DNA of 64,000 bases from Sporosarcina ureilytica (GTDB taxonomy: Bacteria; Bacillota; Bacilli; Bacillales_A; Planococcaceae): NCBI RefSeq assembly GCF_001753205.1, contig NZ_CP017560.1, positions 2,604,001 to 2,668,000 on the forward strand. The letters are read 5' to 3'. The translations under genes were made by a program, and so were the position numbers. Positions within the stretch are counted from its first letter, which is position 1. The number at the start of each line of letters is the position of its first letter. Of this stretch, positions 47,586 to 56,530 are shown piece after piece. Under the pieces are notes generated by a model. The model saw only the letters and a list, made by a program, of their open reading frames with translations, did not search any database and was not told the origin of the DNA.

Positions 47586-47867
47586 TTATTCCTTCGTATA
47601 TAAGTCGTGTAAGACTGTCATTTCTTTCTCAAGCGAAGAAAGGATTTCATTCCCTTGCTTTCGTTCTATTAGACCAAGCTTCACAGCAAAATCAATTTCC
47701 CGTGCCAGTCCAAACATTTGGGTGTCTAACACCTCTTCGTATAATGGACATTGAGGCATCGTCAAATGATCCATCTGTACTTTAATTAGTTGCGCGATTT
47801 TATCGGCATCTATTTGCAGTTGCTTCATGGCCTTTTCCTGATATGTTTCTTGTAATTCAATATCCAT
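47586..47867 (-). CDS. ylaN: YlaN family protein (DUF1507)
   Basis: This is a small helical protein of 93 residues, conserved in Firmicutes. The signature stretch is [22 protein letters not shown], with [18 protein letters not shown] before it. In B. subtilis and Staphylococcus YlaN acts in iron homeostasis and interacts with Fur; that role is taken from the family. It lies upstream of ftsW with its own terminator. Confidence 0.92.
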   Translation of the reverse strand: MDIELQETYQEKAMKQLQIDADKIAQLIKVQMDHLTMPQCPLYEEVLDTQMFGLAREIDFAVKLGLIERKQGNEILSSLEKEMTVLHDLYTKE

Positions 47868-48048
47868 GAGGACGCCCCCATCAAGCTATTATTTCTTCTG
47901 TTGACTATTAATAAATTGTAGCTTTCACATCCGAAAATTGCAAGTGTTTCCTTTTTTAATTCACTGATTTGACACGCTTACCCTTTTCACATATTCAAGA
48001 AAAAGGTATACTGACAGTAGCTCGTTATTTATGTAGGGGGATGCAATA

Positions 48049-48549
48049 ATGAAAACAGTCATTCAAATTACAGGAAACGTTCTTCATTCTATTACACTAG
48101 ACCCAGGAATATGGATCTTTGACGATCGTCGCATTGACTTAGATTCTTTTTTCACCAAAGATTATATTGAGAAAGATGAACTCGAGGAATATAAAAGAGC
48201 AATTGGAAAGCATTGGTCTCGCGAAATTATGGAAGGAGCTACCTTCCCTCCAACATTAGAAACAGAAAGACAATTTGAAGAGTCAAAAGATATTACAGGT
48301 ACGTATGGGATTTATTTACATCACTTTTTAAAAAATGCGGAACCAAATGAAGCAGCAACTACAATTACATTTAAAACTGAAACAAATAAAGATTTCTCAT
48401 TTCCAATTCAAATGGTAGATGATTTCATTTTAAAATACAGCATTGACGGGAAGCCGATTCGCGAGGACGGTCCAGTACACGTTCTTCTAAAAGATGGTTC
48501 AAATAAAGATGAGCCAATTAAAAACGTTATCGAAGTAAATATTGCTTAA
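48049..48549 (+). CDS. conserved Bacillales protein, YlaL-like by position
   Basis: This soluble protein of 166 residues has GGGGGATG just upstream of the ATG. It opens with KTVIQITGNVLHSITLDPGIWIFDDRRIDL and has a beta-rich C-terminus (TITFKTETNKDFSFPIQMVDDFILKYS). No catalytic motif or membrane segment is visible. It precedes ylaI in the same direction, separated by 18 bases, and sits where the yla genes lie in B. subtilis, so it may be YlaL. I do not assign a function. Confidence 0.7.
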   Translation: MKTVIQITGNVLHSITLDPGIWIFDDRRIDLDSFFTKDYIEKDELEEYKRAIGKHWSREIMEGATFPPTLETERQFEESKDITGTYGIYLHHFLKNAEPNEAATTITFKTETNKDFSFPIQMVDDFILKYSIDGKPIREDGPVHVLLKDGSNKDEPIKNVIEVNIA

Positions 48550-48567
48550 TTTAGGAGGTGCTTAGAT

Positions 48568-48771
48568 ATGCGCGTTAAATGTGTTATTTGCGATGAAATC
48601 GGCCAACTTCCTGATCACGATGCACTCGCAAAAAAATTGCGGAATCGACCTATTCATACATTTATGTGCGCCGACTGTAACAAAAGAATTGAACAGAAAA
48701 CTTTAGCACGGGTAGCGACTGGTAATTTCATTTTTCGTCGTAGCTCGCATCCAATAGAAAAAAACTTTTAA
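48568..48771 (+). CDS. ylaI: YlaI (DUF2197), small zinc-ribbon protein
   Basis: The 67 residues start MRVKCVICDEIG with AGGAGGTG upstream. Two cysteine pairs (CVIC and CADC) with LRNRPIHTFMC between them are typical of DUF2197/YlaI and probably bind zinc. Function is unknown. It is likely cotranscribed with the preceding gene and followed by a strong terminator. Confidence 0.9.
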   Translation: MRVKCVICDEIGQLPDHDALAKKLRNRPIHTFMCADCNKRIEQKTLARVATGNFIFRRSSHPIEKNF

Positions 48772-48784
48772 CTTTCTATAATTT

Positions 48785-48815
48785 AAAAGGCGTTCGAGTA
48801 ACTCGAACGCCTTTT
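48785..48815. terminator. terminator after ylaI
   Basis: AAAAGGCGTTCGAGT pairs with ACTCGAACGCCTTTT: a perfect stem with a very small loop and flanking A/T runs, serving the convergent ylaI and ylaH. Confidence 0.93.
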
Positions 48816-48829
48816 TCATTGCGATTAAA

Positions 48830-49195
48830 TTAAGCAATTGAATCTGTCTCTTCACCCTTATATTCATTCATCCGACGTACCCGATAAATGATTAAGATGA
48901 GCGCTGCAACAATTAACCCTTCGACAATAGGTAAGAAAAATGCAAGGAATGTCAATACGAGACATCCTAAAAACAGGAATGTATAGATTATTACACTTTG
49001 GTAAATTTTCAACTTCTTTGCGAAGCCTAATTTATAGACTAATGCAGACATTAAGAAAACAACTGCAAATAGTACATATCCAGCTATCGTATAATCCATG
49101 TCACCAGTTACAGTAGGAGACCCTAATATTTCATAAATGAATCGTGAAATCCCCGACATTCGTCCAAATACAAACTCAGTTTCTTGAGGATTCAT
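48830..49195 (-). CDS. ylaH: YlaH-like membrane protein
   Basis: This 121-residue protein has three hydrophobic helices (about 39-58, 69-87 and 89-104), a polar N-terminus (MNPQETEFVFGRMSG) and a charged C-terminus. The topology and its place directly after typA fit YlaH of Bacillus. Function is unknown. Confidence 0.85.
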   Translation of the reverse strand: MNPQETEFVFGRMSGISRFIYEILGSPTVTGDMDYTIAGYVLFAVVFLMSALVYKLGFAKKLKIYQSVIIYTFLFLGCLVLTFLAFFLPIVEGLIVAALILIIYRVRRMNEYKGEETDSIA

Positions 49196-49227
49196 TTAAC
49201 TCATTCCTTTCATCGTCATGACAAAAG

Positions 49228-51069
49228 TCATTCTTTATTTTTTGCTGCTCTTTTCGTTGCACGATCACGTTCGCTTTTTCCAAGAATCTTCTTACGTAAA
49301 CGAATAGACTCTGGTGTTACTTCACAGTATTCGTCATCGTTTAAGTATTCAAGTGATTCTTCAAGTGTCATGATTTTCGGCTTTTTAATAGTGACAGTTT
49401 GGTCTTTTGTTGCTGATCGAATATTAGTCATTTGTTTTGCTCTTGTCAAATTCACTGTTAGATCATTATCCCGACTATTTTCTCCAACAATCATACCCTC
49501 GTATACTTCTGTACCTGGCTCAACAAAAATCGTCCCACGTTCTTCTACATGCAAAATACCATAAGGTGTTGCCTTGCCATTCTCCATCGACACAAGCACA
49601 CCATGTGTACGTCCTCCGACATTTCCTGTCACCATTGGTTGATAACTTTCAAAAGTATGATTCAAAATACCATACCCTCTTGTCAACGTTAGGAATTCAG
49701 TCGTATAGCCAATTAATCCACGAGCAGGAACGTTAAACACTAAACGAACAGTTCCTGTACCGTTATTTACCATATCAATCATTTCGCCTTTTCGTTGACC
49801 GATTGATTCAATTACGGATCCTGTATGTTCTTCAGGTACTTCGATTTGAACTCTTTCTATCGGCTCACATTTCACACCATCGATTTCTCGCACAACGACT
49901 TGAGGTTTCGAAACTTGCAATTCAAATCCTTCTCGTCGCATATTTTCAATTAAAATGGATAAATGTAATTCTCCCCGACCCGATACGATCCACGAATCCG
50001 CTCCCGACGACTCTACACGTAGTGAGACATCTGTTTGAAGCTGCTGGTTTAAACGTTCTTCAATTTTACTTGAAGTCACCCATTTACCTTCACGACCCGC
50101 GAATGGGCTGTTATTTACCAAAAACTGCATTTGTAAAGTCGGTTCATCAATATGAAGCGTTGGCAGTGCTTCAGGATGTTCAACCGGACAAATTGTATCG
50201 CTAACATCAATACCTTCAATGCCTGAGACCGCTACTAAATCCCCTGCATATGCTTCTTGAATTTCTACGCGTTTCAACCCAAGAAAGCCTGATAATTTCG
50301 TAATACGGAAATTTTTAATCGCCCCGTCACGTTTAATTACAGATACTTGTTGTCCAACTTTTATCGTCCCACGGAATACTCGTCCAATTCCAATTCGACC
50401 AACATAATCGCTATAATCTAAGAGCGATACTTGGAATTGCAACGGCTCATCATGATTATTAATTGGTGCAGGAATATTTTCTAAAATGGCATCATAAAGA
50501 ACCTCTAAAGTGTCTTCTTGTTCAGCAGGATCTGGTGATAAACTTGCAGTACCATTGAATCCTGAAGCATAAATGACAGGAAACTCAAGTTGCTCATCAT
50601 TTGCATCAAGTTCAATAAACAACTCTAATACTTCATCTACCACTTCTTCAGGTCTTGCAAATTCACGATCGATTTTATTCACAACGACGATTGGTTTTAG
50701 GTTTTGCTCTAATGCTTTTTTCAAAACAAAGCGAGTTTGCGGCATACAACCTTCGTAAGAATCTACAACTAAAATAACTCCGTCAACCATTTTTAGAATC
50801 CGTTCAACTTCCCCACCAAAATCCGCGTGACCTGGCGTATCAAGGATGTTAATTTTTGTATCTTTGTATTCAATTGCAGTGTTTTTTGCTAAAATAGTTA
50901 TTCCACGTTCACGTTCGATATCATCCGAATCCATTGCACGATCTTCGACTTGTTCATTTGTACGGAATATACCGGACTGCTTTAACAACTGATCGACAAG
51001 TGTCGTTTTTCCGTGATCGACGTGGGCAATAATTGCGATATTTCTTAAATCAGTACGTTCTGTTGTCAT
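49228..51069 (-). CDS. typA: ribosome-associated translational GTPase TypA/BipA
   Basis: This EF-G-like GTPase of 613 residues acts in ribosome assembly and stress or cold adaptation. The G motifs are AHVDHGKTTL (G1), RGITILAKN (G2), DTPGHADFGGEV (G3) and VNKIDR (G4). The elongation-factor domain II and the BipA-specific C-terminal domain (RGYGILNHTFESYQP, GRTHGVLVSMENGKATPYGI) are present. It corresponds to ylaG and lies upstream of ylaH. Confidence 0.97.
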   Translation of the reverse strand: MTTERTDLRNIAIIAHVDHGKTTLVDQLLKQSGIFRTNEQVEDRAMDSDDIERERGITILAKNTAIEYKDTKINILDTPGHADFGGEVERILKMVDGVILVVDSYEGCMPQTRFVLKKALEQNLKPIVVVNKIDREFARPEEVVDEVLELFIELDANDEQLEFPVIYASGFNGTASLSPDPAEQEDTLEVLYDAILENIPAPINNHDEPLQFQVSLLDYSDYVGRIGIGRVFRGTIKVGQQVSVIKRDGAIKNFRITKLSGFLGLKRVEIQEAYAGDLVAVSGIEGIDVSDTICPVEHPEALPTLHIDEPTLQMQFLVNNSPFAGREGKWVTSSKIEERLNQQLQTDVSLRVESSGADSWIVSGRGELHLSILIENMRREGFELQVSKPQVVVREIDGVKCEPIERVQIEVPEEHTGSVIESIGQRKGEMIDMVNNGTGTVRLVFNVPARGLIGYTTEFLTLTRGYGILNHTFESYQPMVTGNVGGRTHGVLVSMENGKATPYGILHVEERGTIFVEPGTEVYEGMIVGENSRDNDLTVNLTRAKQMTNIRSATKDQTVTIKKPKIMTLEESLEYLNDDEYCEVTPESIRLRKKILGKSERDRATKRAAKNKE

Positions 51070-51167
51070 GATTTCACTCCATTAATCTTTTTAAGTATGC
51101 GTAACTGTGTTATTATAGCATATGAAACAATAATTTAGAATTTATCAGAATAGACGGAGGGTTTTGA

Positions 51168-51353
51168 TTGAAAGATATAAAATGGGTTTTCGTGCTATAC
51201 TCAATTGCAGCCGTTTTAGCCATGTGTTCAATTGGTGTCTCTGTAGCGCTTAGCAGTCTCTTCGGCATTATCCTATCCATCGTTGCATTAATTTTCATTA
51301 TGGGATATGGGTTTAAAACGAAAAAGAAAATGCGTGAATTGGGTACCCTTTGA
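51168..51353 (+). CDS. ylaF: YlaF-like small membrane protein (DUF5325)
   Basis: This 61-residue protein, TTG start behind GGAGGG, has two tight membrane helices (about 6-27 and 30-48) and a basic C-terminal tail (YGFKTKKKMRELG). It is divergent from typA, matching ylaF next to ylaG in B. subtilis. Function is unknown. Confidence 0.8.
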   Translation: MKDIKWVFVLYSIAAVLAMCSIGVSVALSSLFGIILSIVALIFIMGYGFKTKKKMRELGTL

Positions 51354-51402
51354 CATACACTTTCTAGTGTGGTGATTCGTTGAATAAAGATACATATTCC
51401 CT

Positions 51403-51433
51403 GCCGAAAATCCGTAATGATTTTCGGCTATTT
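51403..51433 (+). terminator. terminator after ylaF
   Basis: GCCGAAAATC and GATTTTCGGC form a perfect 10-bp stem with a six-base loop, then TATTTTTAT. It reaches the stop of the convergent suhB-type gene. Confidence 0.88.
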
Positions 51434-52228
51434 TTATCTTTTCCTCTGTATATACTTCATTAACAATTCATCATGCAAACCTGCTCGTGCGACAATAAAT
51501 GGCTCTGGACCAAGTAAGGAAGGCGTTTCTCCTTCTAGATTCGTCGAAATCGCACCAACCTCTTGTGCAATGACCATGCCGCCCGCAATATCCCAAGGCG
51601 ATAGCCGCATGGATACGTATGCACCTAATTTACCAGATGATACATATGCAAGTTCAAGCGCCGCCGAACCATAGGAACGCGTTCCACGACAATCCTGGAT
51701 TAAGCCAAGCAACTTTTCATGATCAATATAACGATTTGGTACCACCCATCTTGCATTAATTCCGATGATTGATTCTTCTATAGACGCTACCCCCAATTTA
51801 GGTAGCCGCTCATCATTCACATAAGCGCCTTCCCCTCTTTTAGCGGTATATAATTCATCTCTTAACACATCGTAAATATAGCCAAGTATTCCAACGCCAT
51901 CTTGATAAATGCCTAATGAAATTGCAAAGTTACGTTTTTGGTGTACAAAATTCATCGTTCCATCAATCGGATCAACTATCCAGATCGTCCCATTTAACGA
52001 TTTAATCTCATCCCCAAATCCTTCTTCCCCCAATATTTTATGGCCAGGAAATGACGTCTGAATCTGTTCGATAAAAAACTGCTCAATCTCTCGATCGATA
52101 TTTGTCACTAAATCATTTGCATTTGATTTCGAGTCAATATGTATGTGATCAAAAAATGACAACCTAATCTTATGTCCAGCTTCTTTTATTAAAGATTTTG
52201 CGTAACGATCAATTAATCCCCAGTCCAA
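51434..52228 (-). CDS. suhB: inositol monophosphatase family protein (YktC-like)
   Basis: This Mg-dependent phosphatase of the FIG superfamily has 264 residues. The metal motifs are GEEGFGDE (Glu), DPIDGTMNFVHQKRNF and the C-terminal WDIAGGMVIAQEVGA. B. subtilis YktC is an inositol-1-phosphatase, and SuhB-type proteins can also act on related sugar phosphates or NADP. It lies close to yktA and yktB, as in B. subtilis. Confidence 0.9.
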   Translation of the reverse strand: MDWGLIDRYAKSLIKEAGHKIRLSFFDHIHIDSKSNANDLVTNIDREIEQFFIEQIQTSFPGHKILGEEGFGDEIKSLNGTIWIVDPIDGTMNFVHQKRNFAISLGIYQDGVGILGYIYDVLRDELYTAKRGEGAYVNDERLPKLGVASIEESIIGINARWVVPNRYIDHEKLLGLIQDCRGTRSYGSAALELAYVSSGKLGAYVSMRLSPWDIAGGMVIAQEVGAISTNLEGETPSLLGPEPFIVARAGLHDELLMKYIQRKR

Positions 52229-52268
52229 TTCATTTCAGCCCTTCCCTATTGCTCCTTTTATAAGTATA

Positions 52269-52330
52269 GCAAAAAAGACACTCGTTTACACCGTTCTCAA
52301 TTCGAGATTGTGCAACCGAATGTCTTTTTT
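52269..52330. terminator. hairpin with long T-run downstream of the small gene at 52342
   Basis: AAAAAGACA..TCG pairs with CGA..TGTCTTTTTT across about 30 bases; both strands have long A/T runs. Confidence 0.65.
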
Positions 52331-52341
52331 TTTTGAAACCA

Positions 52342-52539
52342 TTACGCAAAACCATTTAAAGTTTCTAGCTCACGATGGATTTCGGCTAGCCTTTTTTTAC
52401 TTTTCCGCTCTTCCATTTCATCTTTTCGCTGAATTGCATCGAACAAAGTCGCCAGTTCATAATCAAGTTCAAGTTGGAGTACTTTCACATATTCTTTTTC
52501 AACATCCGCTTTTCGTATCACATGCACGACTTGTTTCAT
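52342..52539 (-). CDS. small conserved-looking coiled-coil protein, unknown
   Basis: Starting at the ATG at 52539 (AAGGGG upstream; the frame is open to 52548) this encodes 65 residues. After a short beta-like start (KQVVHVIRK) it is one charged amphipathic helix (EKEYVKVLQLELDYELATLFDAIQ ... RKSKKRLAEIHRELETL). A good ribosome site and a downstream terminator support a real gene. I do not recognise a named family. Confidence 0.6.
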   Translation of the reverse strand: MKQVVHVIRKADVEKEYVKVLQLELDYELATLFDAIQRKDEMEERKSKKRLAEIHRELETLNGFA

Positions 52540-52698
52540 TAAAAACACCCCTTCTAAATTTGATGTGTTTCACTATTCCGTCTATTATCATTAAGATATG
52601 CAGTTCAAGGAATATATTCTAGTCTTACGCCTTGTAAAATTTATTATTCCCAAGTTTCTGTTATGATAAACGTAAATTATTTAAAGGAGATAGGAAGT

Positions 52699-53319
52699 AT
52701 GAATTCGAATCACTATTTTTGGACGGCAGATGATTTTGATGTATTTACCATAGATGGTCTCGCGAATAGAATGGGAGCTTTGCAAACGCTTGTTCAACCA
52801 AAGTTCGAAATACTCGGACGGCATTTTGCAGATCGACTATCCGCGCGTGGGCGTGATGAATTTTTCCCACATGTTGCAAAACATGCACGTAGAACCGTCA
52901 ATCCCCCTACAGATAGCTGGGTCGCAATCGCACCTTCTAAAAGAGGTTATAAAGCTTTGCCTCATTTTCAAATTGGACTTTGGAATACACATCTCTTTAT
53001 TATTATCGCTGTCATTTATGAAAATCCAGATAAAAAAGGCATCGCTGAAAGACTTGAGCTTAATACCAATAAACTTCTAGCTTTGCCAGATACATTTATC
53101 GTTTCCGGCGATCATATGAAACCCGATGCTCAGTACATAAGCCAAGAAAATCTTGAAAAATTATTAACAAGACTTCAATCAGTAAAGAAAGCTGAATTCT
53201 TAGTTGGCCGTCACTTAACTAAAGAAGATGCAACCAAAATGAGCGAAAAACAATTTATAACATTCGCCAAAGAAACCGTTGAGCGACTTCTTCCCATATA
53301 CGATGTCATCATTGGATAA
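52699..53319 (+). CDS. yktB: UPF0637/DUF1054 protein YktB
   Basis: This 206-residue soluble protein starts at the ATG at 52699 (AAAGGAG upstream), not at the earlier in-frame ATG at 52663. Family blocks are FWTADDFDVFTIDGLANRMGAL, LSARGRDEFFPHVAKHARRTVNPP, PHFQIGLWNTHLFI and the C-terminal FAKETVERLLPIYD. Function is unknown. It is convergent with yktA. Confidence 0.9.
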   Translation: MNSNHYFWTADDFDVFTIDGLANRMGALQTLVQPKFEILGRHFADRLSARGRDEFFPHVAKHARRTVNPPTDSWVAIAPSKRGYKALPHFQIGLWNTHLFIIIAVIYENPDKKGIAERLELNTNKLLALPDTFIVSGDHMKPDAQYISQENLEKLLTRLQSVKKAEFLVGRHLTKEDATKMSEKQFITFAKETVERLLPIYDVIIG

Positions 53320-53453
53320 ATGTAGTCGACTAAATGATTTATTTTTAATTTATTGTTATCACTCTATGTGTAGTTAGTGTATGCATTTCTTAAAAATTAT
53401 ACTGTGTTTTTGCAAACTTTAATTTTTTAGTGGCCATAATCCAGCAAAACAAA

Positions 53454-53485
53454 TGTAGACAAAGTCAACTTTGACTTTGTCTACA
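53454..53485. terminator. perfect 15-bp palindrome between yktB and yktA
   Basis: TGTAGACAAAGTCAA and TTGACTTTGTCTACA form a near-loopless inverted repeat between convergent genes. T-runs are weak, so it is a likely but not certain terminator. Confidence 0.65.
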
Positions 53486-53505
53486 AGCTTGCTTTTCATT
53501 CTCTT

Positions 53506-53778
53506 TTATGTTCCTTTGATTAATTTGTCTCCATCACTATTTCGTGCATCTCTTACAATTGGATAACTCTTATAACCACTTGCTTGTTCAAACTCTCTAA
53601 ACAATGTTTTTTCTTCTGACATTGATGGAACAATTTTCTTGAATTCTCGGTAAGCCTCTAAAACTTCCGTGCGTTGAACGCCTTCTTCGTAAGCTCTTTC
53701 AATTACTGTATAAAAAGAAGTTACCGCGATAATTTCATCCGTAGACCAATCACCACGTAGCGGATAATTATAATCCAT
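53506..53778 (-). CDS. yktA: UPF0223 protein YktA
   Basis: This is a small acidic helical protein of 90 residues. The family pattern is YNYPLRGDWSTDEIIAVTSFYTVIERAYEEGV, YREFKKIVPSMSEEKTLFREFEQASGYKSY. Function is unknown. It follows the nitronate monooxygenase-like gene by 17 bases and is probably cotranscribed. Confidence 0.92.
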   Translation of the reverse strand: MDYNYPLRGDWSTDEIIAVTSFYTVIERAYEEGVQRTEVLEAYREFKKIVPSMSEEKTLFREFEQASGYKSYPIVRDARNSDGDKLIKGT

Positions 53779-53795
53779 TTAAACTTCACCTCACA

Positions 53796-54758
53796 TTATC
53801 CAAAATTCCAATTTTCCCGGATTTTTTCAGCTTCCTTTACCATTCGTTCAAATAATTCCGCAACTGAAGGGACGTCATGGATGAGACCCGTTACTTGTCC
53901 CGCCCAACCGAAGCCGCTTTCCACATCGCCGTCATAAATAAACTTACGGTTTGCTGCACCACTAATATAATCTTTTAATGCCTCATAGTCAGCTTTTTCG
54001 CTTTCCAATTGTAAGATTTTCTCCGTCCACGGCCCTGAAATTGCACGTGCGGGTGCACCGAGTGAGCGTTTAATAATCGTTGTATCCGTTTCACTGCTCG
54101 ATAATAAAGCATCTATGTATGCTTCTGAAGCGTGGACACACTCTTTCGTCGCTATAAATCGTGTTCCCATCTCAATTCCTTCAGCACCTAGCGCATGCGC
54201 CGCCATCCAGCCACGGCCATCGCCAATGCCACCTGAAGCGATAACAGGGATGGACACTGCATCGACAACTTGAGGTGTCAATACCATTGTCCCGACATCA
54301 TCACGACCTAAATGGCCGCCACCCTCTTGGCCAACGACCATGACAGCATCCGCACCTAACTCTTCAGCTTTGACCGCTTGGCGCTTCGCTGCAACAAGAA
54401 CTAGCTTCTTAACATTCGTATTTTGAAGCTGTTCAAAAAAAGGCGTTGGATTTCCACCAGTGATCGACATCACTTCAACACCTTCTTCCAACGCAACATC
54501 GATCATATGTGAATATGGGCGTCCGTGTTGTCCAATAGCAAAGTTGACTCCAAATGGTTTATCTGTCATCTTTTTCACTTTTTGAATTTCTTCACGTAGC
54601 GCATCTGGAGATCCCAAACTCATCGCTGTAATTTGCCCCAGTCCTCCCGCGTTTGATACCGCAGCACACAGATCTGCATAAGCTAAATAAGCTAAACCAC
54701 CTTGAATAATTGGATATTTAATTCCTAAACTTTCTGTTACCCTTGTTTTCCATTCCAT
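53796..54758 (-). CDS. nitronate monooxygenase/enoyl-ACP reductase II-like flavoprotein
   Basis: This FMN-binding TIM-barrel protein of 320 residues (ATG at 54758; frame open to 54788) belongs to the 2-nitropropane dioxygenase superfamily. Motifs are YPIIQGGLAYLAYADLCAAVSNAGGLGQI, FGVNFAIG, QEGGGHLGRDDVGTMVL, VIASGGIGDGRG and GAEGIEMGTRF. Members include nitronate monooxygenases, which detoxify propionate-3-nitronate, and FabK. The EGGGHLGRD stretch suits the superfamily, but I cannot separate the two roles from sequence alone. Confidence 0.85.
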   Translation of the reverse strand: MEWKTRVTESLGIKYPIIQGGLAYLAYADLCAAVSNAGGLGQITAMSLGSPDALREEIQKVKKMTDKPFGVNFAIGQHGRPYSHMIDVALEEGVEVMSITGGNPTPFFEQLQNTNVKKLVLVAAKRQAVKAEELGADAVMVVGQEGGGHLGRDDVGTMVLTPQVVDAVSIPVIASGGIGDGRGWMAAHALGAEGIEMGTRFIATKECVHASEAYIDALLSSSETDTTIIKRSLGAPARAISGPWTEKILQLESEKADYEALKDYISGAANRKFIYDGDVESGFGWAGQVTGLIHDVPSVAELFERMVKEAEKIRENWNFG

Positions 54759-54883
54759 TTTTAGAATGCACCTCCACACAATACTCATTCGTCATGAGCT
54801 AATAAAATCCTTTTAAAAAGGTCGAATAAGTCAATTTGACCTTATCCAACCATTTGGCTCGACTTATGAATTCATCCTTGCGT

Positions 54884-55699
54884 TCACTCAACACCTTGAA
54901 TCGTTTCCGGATCAATAAAGTCATAGCCTTTCGCACGTAATCCTTCAACAATGTCCTTTAAGGCTGCAGCCGTCCACTCCCGGTCATGCATTAATAAATT
55001 CGCCCCATCACGCATGAATTCAGTGTTCACCATAATATCTGCCAACGCTTCCGCTTCCATATACTGTTTTTCCCAATCATAACCATACGTCCAGTTCATT
55101 AACAACATGCCATCATCCGCTACAATTTCTTTACTATAATCGGTGTTTTGTCCAAATGGAGCGCGGAAAAACTTTGGACGTTCACCAATGACTTGCTCTA
55201 CTACATCACTCACGGAAACGATTTCATCTTTTTGCTCAACCTCAGATAATTGTTGTAGGTTCGCATGTGTTTTTGTGTGATTGCCAATCGTAAATCCCAT
55301 TTCATAAATTTCCTTTAAAACCGCCTTTTCTTCATCGGTATTTAGAAAATGTCCATTTACGAAAAAAATGGCTGGTACATCCAGCTCTTTTAACGTTTTT
55401 GCCATATAAAGTGCATATTTATCTGGTGCATCATCAATTGTAAGCAATACCACTTTTGAATTCGCATCGTCAATCGGTTGAAATCCCCAGCTTTTATCTA
55501 GTAAGTAAAGCGGCTTGATTTCATCATCCTCAACATACGAGACCTCTTCTAGATTTTTATCTTCTTCATCTTCACTCACTTGTTCTTCCGCTACTGTCGC
55601 GTCTTCACTTTCACCTTCTAACACTTCCTTGTTTTCCTGTGTACAGGCTGCCAATAGTAAAATTAGCATTGTAAGTATGTAGATAAAACGTTTGCTCAT
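54884..55699 (-). CDS. lipoprotein polysaccharide deacetylase
   Basis: This is a secreted NodB-type deacetylase. The start is the ATG at 55699 (AAAGGGTGG upstream), giving 271 residues with a lipoprotein signal ending LLAAC and an acidic linker. The NodB motifs are LLTIDDAPDK (Asp pair), FTIGNHTKTHANL (HxxxH metal site), RAPFGQNTDYSKE, and LLMHDRE near the C-terminus. The metal triad D-H-H is intact. Likely substrates are peptidoglycan or another surface glycan; which one is not determined. Confidence 0.9.
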   Translation of the reverse strand: MSKRFIYILTMLILLLAACTQENKEVLEGESEDATVAEEQVSEDEEDKNLEEVSYVEDDEIKPLYLLDKSWGFQPIDDANSKVVLLTIDDAPDKYALYMAKTLKELDVPAIFFVNGHFLNTDEEKAVLKEIYEMGFTIGNHTKTHANLQQLSEVEQKDEIVSVSDVVEQVIGERPKFFRAPFGQNTDYSKEIVADDGMLLMNWTYGYDWEKQYMEAEALADIMVNTEFMRDGANLLMHDREWTAAALKDIVEGLRAKGYDFIDPETIQGVE

Positions 55700-55866
55700 T
55701 GTGTACCACCCTTTCAATCCGTTTTTCATCATACAATATAATGATAGATACCCGCTAGTTGATTCGTTAAATGATTGAGTCAAGTTTTTGGGGCACTATT
55801 TTAATCTGAGGTTTTCTCTTCTTGAACATTTTAGTAATCCGTTTTTAAACATGCCAAATAAACCAC

Positions 55867-56065
55867 GTTGATTTCCGTTCCGAGCGGACGCGTTCCGTGG
55901 GGCGTGCGGTGAGCCAATCGCAAAACGTAGATTGCGATTTGCCGTATTTCTGCGGTTTGTGTAGAAATTAAGGCATCCTGTTATACATTCCTGCTCCCAA
56001 ACGCTTCGCTTTTCGGTCGCAAAAGCCGTTCTTCGTTACGGCTCTCGCTCTGCACTCCAATCAAC
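55867..56065. repeat. intergenic palindromic repeat, copy B
   Basis: It begins GTTGATTTCCG and ends CTCCAATCAAC. The first 50 bases (GGACGCGTT..GGGGCGTGCGGTGAGCC) closely match copy A. The middle differs: it holds the block CGCAAAAGCCGTTCTTCGT, which recurs in copy C. Length is 199 bp. It lies in the gene-free stretch upstream of the deacetylase gene. Confidence 0.75.
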
Positions 56066-56139
56066 AGAGATTCCTTATACATCAGTTTCTGAAAATACAA
56101 ATAACCCACATAGATTTCCTTTATAAAAAATAATCTACT

Positions 56140-56436
56140 TGATTCAAATTCCTTGAAGTCCTAGTCACCGAAGGACTCAGCATTACTTCTATTTGCAGAA
56201 GATGTTGGCGAATTGATTCATGACTAATTACTGAGTAGCCTAGAAGTTCTTCTAATGTGGAAGCACTTCTATAAGACTGCCCTTCAATTGAAAGCGCTCT
56301 TTATCGCGGTTCTCCGAGTATCTGATCTAACTCTGTTAAGAGTTGGCTGAATGCATCTATATGTTTGTAGAAGTGTTCTAAATAAATCTGTTTCAATCTC
56401 TTTCAATGTCGGTAATTTCATGTTATTTATAATCAT
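56140..56436 (-). pseudogene. decayed ISLre2 (UPF0236)-type transposase fragment
   Basis: On the minus strand three frames in turn give pieces of one protein: MKLPTLKEIETDLF, then LEHFYKHIDAFSQLLTELDQ and RDKERFQLKG, then GQSYRSASTLEELLGYSVIS and HESIRQHLLQIEV. These match, in order, the N-terminal region of UPF0236/ISLre2 transposases, with a stretch missing before GQSYRSAS and everything after about residue 120-140 lost. It is a dead remnant carrying frameshifts and an internal deletion. Confidence 0.75.
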
Positions 56437-56438
56437 GT

Positions 56439-56494
56439 GGGTTCTCTACTATAGTGTTTGTGTGCAAACTTCACTATATAAAGAGCCCTTTTTT
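56439..56494. repeat. hairpin beside the transposase remnant
   Basis: GGGTTCTCTACTATAGTG and CACTATATAAAGAGCCC are imperfect inverted repeats followed by TTTTTTC. It may be a terminator or a relic of the end of the decayed ISLre2-type element. Confidence 0.5.
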
Positions 56495-56530
56495 CATGCT
56501 TTTAAATCTTAATAATTCCATGTGCACCCC

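Noticed and set aside
53454-53485. A regulatory operator formed by the perfect 15-bp palindrome
   Set aside because: It lies between two convergent genes, downstream of both, so a transcription end structure is the simpler explanation.
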